Shown here piece by piece: positions 47,497 through 54,910 of a stretch of DNA of 54,910 bases. The notes under the pieces were generated by a model. That model worked only from the letters and a program-made list of their open reading frames with translations. It was not told the DNA's origin and did no database searches. Source of the DNA: Solirubrobacteraceae bacterium. GTDB taxonomy: Bacteria > Actinomycetota > Thermoleophilia > Solirubrobacterales > Solirubrobacteraceae. Made by a program: the position numbers and the translations under genes. The DNA lies in NCBI GenBank assembly GCA_030681525.1, contig JAUXSD010000241.1, positions 1-54,910 on the forward strand, written 5' to 3'. Numbering within the stretch: the first letter of the stretch is position 1; each line of letters begins with the position of its first letter.

Positions 47497-48606
47497 CTAA
47501 GAGCGCGGCCGCGCCCGCGGCGCGCCGGGGCGCCCGTCGCCGTCCGGCTCCGGCTCGGGCACGTCGCGGTGCCAGACGACCTGCTGGGGAAACGGGATCT
47601 CGATCCCCTCGGCGTCGAACGCCTCCTTGAGGCGCTGGCGCAGCTCGCGGCTGACGTTCCACTGGTCGGCCGGCCGTGTCTTCACGACGAGCCGGATCAC
47701 GATCGCGCTCGCTCCGAGCCGCTCGACGCCCCACACCTCCGGCTCCTCGAGGATGTCGTCGCGCTCCTGCCACAGCGCATCCGCGACGCGCTTGATGACG
47801 CCCTTCGCCTGATCGATGTCGGTGTCGTAGGCGACCTCGACGTCCAGCAGCGCGCGCGACCAGTGCTGGCTCTTGTTGCCGACGCGGCGGATGTCGCCGT
47901 TGGGCACGTGCCAGACGGTGCCGTCGACCGCGCGCAGCCGCGTCGTGCGCAGCGACACCGCCTCGACCGTGCCCGAGGTCTGCTGGTCGAGGTCGACGAT
48001 GTCGCCGACGCCGAACTGGTCCTCGACGAGGATGAACACCCCCGACAGGAAGTCCTTGACGAGCGACTGCGCGCCGAAGCCGAGCGCGATGCCGACGATC
48101 CCCGCCCCGGCCAGCAGCGGCGCGAGGTTGACGCCGAACTCGCCGATGATGAGGAAGATCGCGATCGTGAAGATCACCCCGGTGGCGACGCTGCGCATGA
48201 CGCTCGTCAGCGCGTTGATGCGCTGCTCGGCGCGCAGGCTGACCTCGCCGGTCTCCAGCAGCGCCGCCGGCGTGCGGCGCCGCAGCGAGCCCAGCCGCTC
48301 GTGTACGGCGCCGGAGTGCAGGGTGCGCAGCCCGCGTCGCACGGCGCGGCCGACGAGCTTGTTGAGCACGTAGGCGACGAGTAGGATCGCCAGCGCGGTC
48401 AGCGTCGCGCCGAGGGCCTTGTCGGCGAGCTCGGCCAGCCCGCGGTCCTCCGTCCACTCGAAGACCTCGCGACAGAAGAAGCCCGGGTCCTCGCCACAGG
48501 TGTCCCGCAGCTGGGTCGGCGTCACCGCTGAGAGCGGGGCTAGCACAGCGAGCGACACGCTAGCAACCGGTCCCGGGGGATCTTCGCAAGCCGTTAACAA
48601 CCCCAT
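47497..48606 (-). CDS. MscS-family mechanosensitive channel
   Basis: A 369-residue small-conductance channel homologue. A Cys-containing extracytoplasmic N-terminus (about 1-55; DTCGEDPGFFCREVF) precedes three membrane helices (about 60-85, 135-155, 160-185). The pore-lining helix has LAPLLAGAGIVGIALGFGAQSLVKDFLSG, and the beta domain starts FGVGDIVDLDQQTSGTVEAVSLRTTRLRA. The C-terminal tail is Pro/Arg-rich. It opens under membrane tension. Its ATG is only 13 nt from the divergent steA start. Confidence 0.91.
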   Translation of the reverse strand: MGLLTACEDPPGPVASVSLAVLAPLSAVTPTQLRDTCGEDPGFFCREVFEWTEDRGLAELADKALGATLTALAILLVAYVLNKLVGRAVRRGLRTLHSGAVHERLGSLRRRTPAALLETGEVSLRAEQRINALTSVMRSVATGVIFTIAIFLIIGEFGVNLAPLLAGAGIVGIALGFGAQSLVKDFLSGVFILVEDQFGVGDIVDLDQQTSGTVEAVSLRTTRLRAVDGTVWHVPNGDIRRVGNKSQHWSRALLDVEVAYDTDIDQAKGVIKRVADALWQERDDILEEPEVWGVERLGASAIVIRLVVKTRPADQWNVSRELRQRLKEAFDAEGIEIPFPQQVVWHRDVPEPEPDGDGRPGAPRARPRS

Positions 48607-48607
48607 C

Positions 48608-48613
48608 TAGACT
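48608..48613 (+). promoter_or_regulatory. leaderless-type -10 element TAGACT
   Basis: TAGACT is exactly 6 nt before the steA ATG at 48620. Its -35 would lie inside the divergent mscS coding sequence. Confidence 0.6.
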
Positions 48614-48619
48614 CAGTCG

Positions 48620-49762
48620 ATGGCCGTCGCCGTCGCCCGCGAGCTGTCCGGAGCCGCCCGGCTGGGGCGCCGCACGAAGCTCATCGTCAAGACGCTGGCC
48701 CCTGGGCAGATCGCCGTCCTGGACCATCGCGACCTCGACCGCGTCTCGGCCGAGGACCTCATCGCCGCGGGCGTGCCGGCCGTGCTCAACTGCAGCCCGT
48801 CCTCGACGGGCGCCTATCCGAACATGGGGCCGCTGCTGCTCGTCCAGGCCGGGATCCATCTCGTCGACCTGCCCGACGACGCGCTGTTCAAACGACTGAA
48901 GGACGGCGACCCGATCACGATCCGCGGCGGGGAGATCCTGCGCGGCGGCAAGGTCGTCGCGACGGGCGCGGTGCAGGAGCCGGCCGCCGTGCGCGCCTCG
49001 ACCGACGAGCGGCGCCGCGAGATCGGCGACGCGCTCGAGGCGTTCGCGCGCAACACGATCGAGCACATGCTCGAGGAGCGCGAGCTGCTCTCCGGGCGCA
49101 TCGAGCTGCCCCGCTTCGACACCGACTTCCGCGACCGCCCCGCGCTCATCGTCGTGCGCGGCGTCGACCACGAGAAGGACCTGCGGATGCTGCGGCCCTA
49201 CATCCGCGACGTCAAGCCGAAGATCATCGCCGTCGACGGCGGCGCCAACGCGCTGCTCGCCGCCGGCTTCAAGCCCGACATGATCGTCGGCGACATGGAC
49301 TCCGCCAGCGACACCGCTCTGCGCTGCGGCGCCGAGCTCGTCGTGCACGCCTACCCCGACGGCCGCGCGCCGGGCCGCGAGCATCTCGAGGAGCTGGGGC
49401 TGCCCTTCAAGCTCGTCCCCGCGCCGGGCACGAGCCAGGACGTGGCGATGATCATCGCCGCCGAGAAGGGCGCCGAGCTGATCGTCTCGGTCGGCTCGCA
49501 GTTCAACCTCGTCGAGTTCCTCGACAAGAACCGCCGCGGGATGGCCTCGACGTTCCTCACGCGCCTGCGCCTGGGCGAGATCCTCGTCGACGCCAAGGGC
49601 GTGAGCCGGCTGTACCGGCCGCTGCCGGGGCGCTCGCCGGTCGCGTTCGTCGTGGCGGCGGGCCTGCTGTGCCTGCTGGGTATCGTCGTGCTGACGCCGT
49701 CGCTGCGCGACCTCGCCGACCTCATGTGGCTCAAGCTCGAGGTCGTGCTCGGGCTCGAGTGA
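48620..49762 (+). CDS. steA: SteA-like protein (thiamin pyrophosphokinase-like fold, membrane-anchored)
   Basis: A 380-residue protein. The N-terminal part has KTLAPGQIAVLDHRDLDRVSAEDLIAAGVPAVLN, then GPLLLVQAGIHLVDLP. The middle has a thiamin-pyrophosphokinase-like core (RPYIRDVKPKIIAVDGGANALLAAGFKPDMIVGDMDSAS). A C-terminal membrane helix lies at about 340-362 (FVVAAGLLCLLGIVVL). In corynebacteria and mycobacteria SteA acts with SteB at the division septum. Gene order steA-steB-(transferase)-pyrG supports this call. Confidence 0.88.
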   Translation: MAVAVARELSGAARLGRRTKLIVKTLAPGQIAVLDHRDLDRVSAEDLIAAGVPAVLNCSPSSTGAYPNMGPLLLVQAGIHLVDLPDDALFKRLKDGDPITIRGGEILRGGKVVATGAVQEPAAVRASTDERRREIGDALEAFARNTIEHMLEERELLSGRIELPRFDTDFRDRPALIVVRGVDHEKDLRMLRPYIRDVKPKIIAVDGGANALLAAGFKPDMIVGDMDSASDTALRCGAELVVHAYPDGRAPGREHLEELGLPFKLVPAPGTSQDVAMIIAAEKGAELIVSVGSQFNLVEFLDKNRRGMASTFLTRLRLGEILVDAKGVSRLYRPLPGRSPVAFVVAAGLLCLLGIVVLTPSLRDLADLMWLKLEVVLGLE

Positions 49763-49776
49763 GTCGCCGCACCTGA

Positions 49777-50640
49777 ATGTTCGACTTCCGCTACCACGCG
49801 CTGTCTCTGGCAGCCGTCTTCATCGCGCTCGTCGTCGGGCTGCTGCTCGGCGTCGCGATCGGCGACAAGGAGCTCGTCTCCTCGGCGCGCGAGGACCTGC
49901 GCAGCTCGCTGCGCGCCGACGTGCGCCAGGCCGACCAGGAGCGCGACGAGGCGAAGGCCCGCCTGGAGGACCAGGAAGATTTCGCCGACGAGGCGTATCC
50001 GATCCTCACGCGCGACCAGCTGCGCGGACGGCGCATCGGGCTCGTCGTGCTGGGCGACGACGACGCCGCTCCGGACATGATCCGGCGGGCGCTGGAGCCC
50101 ACCGGCGCCGACCTCGCGCTCGTCGCCGTCGTGCGCGAGAACGTCGAACTGCAGGCGCTCGCCGACCGCGCGATCGGCACGCGCTACGCCGACGTCGCGC
50201 AGGACGCCGACCTGCTCGACGACCTCGGCCGGCGCGTCGGCATCCAGATGGTGCTGGGCGGCCGGCTCGTCCGCCAGCTGCGCACCGCGCTGCTGGATCG
50301 GCTGAGCGGCAGCTTCGGCAACCTCGACGGCGTCATCGTCATGCGCCCGTCCGACCGCCCGGAGGACAAGGACGCCGCCGACCGGCTCGCCGCCCTGCAG
50401 GACGGCATCGCCCGCGGCCTCGTGCAGACCGGCATCAAGGTCGTCGGCGTGGAGCGGCGCGCCAGCGATCCGTCGCACATCGGCTGGTATCGCGAGCGCG
50501 AGATGTCGACCGTCGACAACATCGACGAGCACGCCGGCCGGGCGGCGATGGTCTTCGTGCTGGCCGGCGCCCAGGGCGCCTACGGCCGCGACGACGCCGC
50601 CCAGGACCTGCTGCCGCCGGTCGTCGGGCGGGTGCGCTGA
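49777..50640 (+). CDS. steB: SteB/MctB-type membrane protein (copper transporter annotation)
   Basis: A 287-residue protein. One membrane helix near the N-terminus ([30 protein letters not shown]) is followed by a coiled coil (about 40-70, [20 protein letters not shown]) and an extracytoplasmic alpha/beta domain. This matches Rv1698-type MctB, first described as a copper transport protein, and its homologue SteB, a partner of SteA. Septal and copper roles are both reported for the family. It starts 14 nt after steA. Confidence 0.88.
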   Translation: MFDFRYHALSLAAVFIALVVGLLLGVAIGDKELVSSAREDLRSSLRADVRQADQERDEAKARLEDQEDFADEAYPILTRDQLRGRRIGLVVLGDDDAAPDMIRRALEPTGADLALVAVVRENVELQALADRAIGTRYADVAQDADLLDDLGRRVGIQMVLGGRLVRQLRTALLDRLSGSFGNLDGVIVMRPSDRPEDKDAADRLAALQDGIARGLVQTGIKVVGVERRASDPSHIGWYREREMSTVDNIDEHAGRAAMVFVLAGAQGAYGRDDAAQDLLPPVVGRVR

Positions 50641-50687
50641 GCGTGCCCCGCCGCGGCGGCCGGGCGACCGCCGTCCGCCGTCCTCGC

Positions 50688-50693
50688 TAGGTT
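50688..50693 (+). promoter_or_regulatory. possible -10 element TAGGTT
   Basis: TAGGTT ends 9 nt before the GTG at 50703, leaving an mRNA leader of about 2 nt. Confidence 0.4.
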
Positions 50694-50702
50694 CACGTCC
50701 CG

Positions 50703-51523
50703 GTGCAAGCCCTGCCGTTCGTCTTCTCGCTGCTCGTCGCCGTGGTGCTCGTGCCGCTGGTGCTGTCCCGGCTCTCCGAAGCGGGGCTGACGCGGGAGAA
50801 CTACCGCGGCCGGGTCCTGCCGGTCCCGCTGGGCCTGGCGATCGTGCCCGTGGCGCTCATCGCGCTCATCGGAGTGATGCTGCTCGCGCGCCTGACCGAC
50901 CTCGACGTCTACCCCGACAACCTCGGCTTCGCGATCGTCTTCGTGCCCGGCATCGCGCTGCTCGGCCTCGTCGACGACATGCTCGCCGGCGCCGGCCGCG
51001 GCTGGCGCGGCCACGGCAAGGACGTCCTGAGCGGGGCGCTGTCGACCGGGCTGCTCAAGGCCGCCGGCACGCTCGGCCTGGCGCTGCTCGTCGCCTCGTC
51101 GCTGCCCGGCTCGGACGCCGACTTCCTGCTGGCCGCCGCCGTCCTCGTGCTGGCGACGAACGCCTTCAACCTGCTCGACCTGCGGCCGGGCCGCTCCGTC
51201 AAGGCGTTCGTCCTGCTCGGCATCGGCCTGACGATCGCCACCACGAACACCCAGGCGCTGGCGGGGCTGGGCCTGTTCATCGGCCCGGTGCTCGTCGCGG
51301 GCTACTTCGACCTGCGCGAGCGAGCGATGCTGGGCGACGCCGGATCGAATGCGATCGGCGCCCTGGCCGGGCTCTGGCTCGTGCTCACCCTCGACACCGA
51401 CGGCCAGCTCGTCGCGCTCGCCGTGCTTCTGCTCGTGAACCTTTTCGGGGAATTTCGGTCAATCTCGAACGTCATCGAGAAGGTTCCGGGTCTACGCCAC
51501 CTAGACTCGTTGGGAAGGCCAGG

Positions 51524-51527
<4 letters not shown>
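50703..51527 (+). CDS. MraY/WecA-like glycosyl-1-phosphate transferase
   Basis: A 274-residue polytopic membrane protein with about eight helices. The family's polar motifs are [14 protein letters not shown] (Asp-Asp, substrate/Mg), [17 protein letters not shown] (Asn/Asp loop) and [13 protein letters not shown] near the C-terminus. It is shorter than MraY (about 320-360) and lacks some cytoplasmic loops. It probably joins a sugar phosphate to a lipid carrier for a cell-envelope polymer. It sits between steB and pyrG, where mycobacteria have no such gene. Its 3' end overlaps pyrG by 4 nt. Confidence 0.82.
51502..51507 (+). promoter_or_regulatory. possible internal -10 element TAGACT for pyrG
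   Basis: TAGACT lies 16 nt before the pyrG ATG, with GGAAGG between as a ribosome site. It could give pyrG an extra transcript with a short leader. Confidence 0.4.
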
Positions 51528-53203
<1,676 letters not shown>

Positions 53204-53238
53204 ACGGGCTTGCGCCGTCCATGCTGGGTCGTGCGCGC

Positions 53239-53255
53239 TCGCCCGGCGTGGGCGA
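53239..53255 (+). terminator. candidate hairpin terminator after pyrG
   Basis: TCGCCC-ggcgt-GGGCGA is a perfect 6-bp stem 36 nt past the pyrG stop, with no U-tract. Confidence 0.35.
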
Positions 53256-53280
53256 TGTGGTCGGCGGACGGCCGAAATTG

Positions 53281-53536
53281 CCGCCGCGGCTGATCAGTCG
53301 CTTCTACCGGATCGTGATCCGGATACCTCGCCGATCACGGCCGCCGCACTTTCATGCCGTTCACGCGGGGGGAGGAGGCGGTGATCGTGATGGCGTATTC
53401 GGTTCGATCCGCGACGAGCGCGACGTCTTCGAGGCCGTCAGCCGGCCTGACGGCTCTCTCCCCGGGACGCGCGCTCGAGGAATGGATGCTCTATCAGGGT
53501 GGCCTGCGCACCAGGACGGACGGCTTCCGGCGGCCC
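53281..53536 (+). pseudogene. decayed DUF4160 gene
   Basis: Pieces of a DUF4160 protein lie in alternating frames. ISRFYRIVIRI at about 53293-53325 is in frame 1, matching the family start (TISRFYGIVIxM). YLADHG is in frame 2, PPHFHAVHAG back in frame 1, then GEEAVIVMAYSVR in frame 2. GSLPG in frame 1 and RALEEWMLYQGGLRTR in frame 2 match the family ending (LP-x-RAL...EW-x-x-H...EL). No single frame covers the gene. A perfect hairpin sits in the middle (53434-53454). DUF4160 genes often sit with a DUF2442 partner; none is here. Confidence 0.6.
53434..53454. repeat. perfect hairpin inside the DUF4160 remnant
   Basis: GCCGTCAG-ccggc-CTGACGGC is an 8-bp perfect stem followed by TCTCTCC. It may be an inserted palindromic unit or a terminator that formed after decay. 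Confidence 0.4.
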
Positions 53537-53537
53537 G

Positions 53538-54218
53538 TCAGTCGCAGAGCGCTGTCGGGAACCGCGGCGCCGCCGCGCGAACTACCGCACAGTCAAGCGT
53601 CGATCCGTATGTGATGAGACGCCAGCGCGTGGCGTCTCGCCGCCACGCGGCGACGCGGGTGCGCTCGCAGGCTGACCGTCGTTCGGTCTGCTCCGGCAGG
53701 CAGTCGCTGAACGTGTAGCGCGTGCTGGCGAAGTTGCCGCGGCAGCGCATCCGATCGATGGCGAACCGCAGCTGATCGACGTCCTCGCGGAGGGCCGCGA
53801 CGAAGGCGCGCGAATCGCAGCGCCGCAGCCCGGAGTCCGGGGGCGGCTGCGCGCAGAGGCGATGGGCGGCGGCCTGGGCGGAGCAGACACCGGGCGCAAC
53901 GCGTTCGATCTCGCTCCAGAGCCCGCTGTGGTCCTCCCACAGCAACGTGGCCCGCGTCTCGCCCTGGCTGACGCGCGTCAGCGCGTACCCCGGTGCGCAC
54001 CGTAGCGTTCGAATCGACGCGGGCGCCCCCTGCGACGTCGAGCGCAGTTCTTGCAGCAGCGCAGGCTTCGTGCATGGTGCCTGTGCGGCGGCCGTGGTCT
54101 TCGCGTCCTGCCTCATGGCGGACGAGTCACCCGTGGTGGCGGTCGAGTCACGCGTTTCGCCGCAGCCTGCAACCAGCACCGCGGCTGCGAATGTCAGCAC
54201 GAATGCACCCCGCCCCAC
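53538..54218 (-). CDS. lipoprotein, unknown function
   Basis: A 226-residue lipoprotein: signal with lipobox LVAGC (Cys19), then a Ser/Thr/Ala-rich linker (about 20-48). The mature domain has eight or more cysteines (APCTKPALLQELR, IRTLRCAPGYALTRV, GVCSAQAAAHRLCAQPP, LRRCDSRAF, MRCRGNF, DCLPEQTERRSACERT), probably paired as disulfides. CAPGYAL is the type of small secreted domain seen in other Thermoleophilia. The GTG at 54218 starts the signal peptide directly. Function unknown. Confidence 0.72.
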   Translation of the reverse strand: MGRGAFVLTFAAAVLVAGCGETRDSTATTGDSSAMRQDAKTTAAAQAPCTKPALLQELRSTSQGAPASIRTLRCAPGYALTRVSQGETRATLLWEDHSGLWSEIERVAPGVCSAQAAAHRLCAQPPPDSGLRRCDSRAFVAALREDVDQLRFAIDRMRCRGNFASTRYTFSDCLPEQTERRSACERTRVAAWRRDATRWRLITYGSTLDCAVVRAAAPRFPTALCD

Positions 54219-54257
54219 GCACCCATTGGAGCAGATGAGCGCACGCGAGCGATGCAG

Positions 54258-54401
54258 CTACACAGTCAAGCGGGACGCCGGCGACGCCAGTTCGACGTTC
54301 AAGCCGAGCCGCTCCTTGGGGGTGGGGATCTTGCGGAGGATCTCGTCCTCCGGCGCGAGCCACGGGTTCAGGTCTCGGCGGGCGTCAGGGGCGAGACGCA
54401 T
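54258..54401 (-). CDS. possible small ORF or gene remnant
   Basis: The frame encodes 47 residues (MRLAPDARRDLNPWLAPEDEI then LRKIPTPKERLGLNVELASP) with strongly coding-like third positions and ends in TAG. No ribosome site or promoter is clear. It may be the surviving end of an older gene. Confidence 0.3.
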   Translation of the reverse strand: MRLAPDARRDLNPWLAPEDEILRKIPTPKERLGLNVELASPASRLTV

Positions 54402-54444
54402 GCAACGCTGCTGGCCGCGAGCTGCCGTGAGCTTGACGAGGCAA

Positions 54445-54475
54445 CGAGAAGGCCGCCCGGTGAGCGGCCTTCTCG
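54445..54475 (-). terminator. hairpin terminator of the repeat-protein gene
   Basis: CGAGAAGGCCGC-ccggtga-GCGGCCTTCTCG is a perfect 12-bp stem. Read on the minus strand it lies 20 nt after the stop at 54496 and is followed by a short TTGCC. Confidence 0.75.
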
Positions 54476-54495
54476 TGTCTCTTGCACCCGCGCGT

Positions 54496-54910
54496 TCAGC
54501 AGGTCTGGGTGTCGCCGGGTCCCGGGCCGGCGAGGGCCACGCAGGCGGGGGCGTTGGCGACCGCGAGGTTGTTGTCTGCACCGGCGGCCTGCGCGGTGGT
54601 GTCGGTGCCCTTGGCCTTGGCGGTGTTGCTGTCGCCGAAGCCTGCCGTCGCGCGGCTGGCGTCGCCGCTGGCCGTGGCGGTGTTGTTGTCGCCCTGGACT
54701 GCCGTGGCGGTGCTGTTGAGCCCGCTGGCCGTCGCGGTGTTGCTGTTGCCGTCGGTTGCGATGGCGACGGCGCTGTCGCCGCCGGCCGTGGCAGTGTTTC
54801 TGTTTCCACCGGCCGCCTGCGCGGTGCTGTCGGTGCCGCCGGCCCTGGCGGTGTTGCCGTTGCCGAAGCCTGCCGTCGCGCGGCTGCCGTCGCCGCTCGC
54901 CGTGGCGGTG
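54496..54910 (-). CDS. repetitive secreted protein, 5' end beyond the window
   Basis: The C-terminal 137 residues of a gene running off the right edge. The protein is a run of short G-x-x-N/S-T-A-x-A units (GNSNTATASGLNSTATAVQG, GDNNTATASGDASRATAGFG), the style of YadA-head and related beta-solenoids. A higher-order repeat is visible: about 35 residues starting TATASGD-x-SRATAGFG occur twice, 76 residues apart (54909 and 54681, reading leftward). It ends with a non-repetitive NAPACVALAGPGPGDTQTC, two cysteines. The terminator at 54445 follows. Codon use matches the genome. The number of repeats cannot be told. Confidence 0.72.
   Translation of the reverse strand, partial: TATASGDGSRATAGFGNGNTARAGGTDSTAQAAGGNRNTATAGGDSAVAIATDGNSNTATASGLNSTATAVQGDNNTATASGDASRATAGFGDSNTAKAKGTDTTAQAAGADNNLAVANAPACVALAGPGPGDTQTC

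Noticed and set aside
54001-54020. GTTCGAATC-like tRNA T-loop
   Set aside because: No acceptor or anticodon stems can be built around it and it lies inside the lipoprotein gene. No other tRNA-like element was seen.
54560-54910. The right-edge repeats as a CRISPR array or DNA satellite
   Set aside because: The units are not identical direct repeats with unique spacers; the variation keeps the minus-strand reading frame open and ends in a stop codon and terminator.

Overview
The window is a stretch of chromosome from a very GC-rich actinobacterium. I read it as Thermoleophilia, order Solirubrobacterales (Conexibacter/Solirubrobacter/Patulibacter type). That placement is inferred from codon use (nearly all G/C in third positions), many GTG starts, a SteA-SteB/MctB-PyrG block with the same order as in mycobacteria, a GlbO-type globin and many leaderless-type promoters (TANNNT 6-8 nt before the start codon). 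I see no tRNA, rRNA, CRISPR array, insertion sequence or prophage.

Layout. 0-4.3 kb: dinB, an alpha/beta hydrolase, a YbbN-type thioredoxin, a second hydrolase and a DUF3052 protein. 4.3-9.6 kb: HU, a secreted M28 peptidase, and a metal operon (Tat-exported two-domain multicopper oxidase, ZIP transporter, DtxR-family regulator). 9.7-10.5 kb: a multiply frameshifted SPFH pseudogene. 10.5-14.4 kb: MFS transporter, DsbA-like protein, SEC-C protein, FmdB zinc ribbon, small HGT-motif protein. 14.4-19.0 kb: one co-directional run of YtkA/FixH-like protein, cytochrome c, MoeA, ATP-grasp enzyme, YqeB-type Mo-hydroxylase factor and two FluC fluoride-channel subunits. 19.1-25 kb: TolB-like propeller, a SnoaL-flavin-oxidase fusion, small proteins, a DUF892 protein and a lipoprotein. 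25-28.9 kb: third hydrolase, FmdE-like protein, Pro-rich membrane protein, RpoD-family sigma factor, secreted protein. 29-35.3 kb: YfcE phosphoesterase, epimerase, CitE-like lyase, nitrilase, a MoaD/ThiS-like protein paired with a BNR propeller, EamA transporter, GlbO.

35.4-39.5 kb is a fatty-acid initiation operon (fabD-fabH-fabG-acyl-CoA carboxylase beta) with translationally overlapping genes but no acpP or fabF. 39.5-43.4 kb holds glutaredoxin, an M23-type metalloprotein and several small proteins. 43.4-46.4 kb is a NarX/NarL-type two-component system bracketed by two paralogous secreted proteins. 46.4-48.6 kb: aldo/keto reductase and MscS channel. 48.6-53.2 kb: steA, steB/mctB, a MraY/WecA-like transferase and pyrG. 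The right end holds a decayed DUF4160 gene, a lipoprotein and the 3' end of a repetitive secreted protein that runs off the window.

The most notable items are the leaderless promoter pattern (about 20 genes), the repetitive solenoid protein at the right edge, the secreted paralogues around the two-component system, the oxidase-ZIP-DtxR operon, the MoaD-propeller pair, and two gene remnants. Every functional call rests on motif reading by eye; no database search was run.
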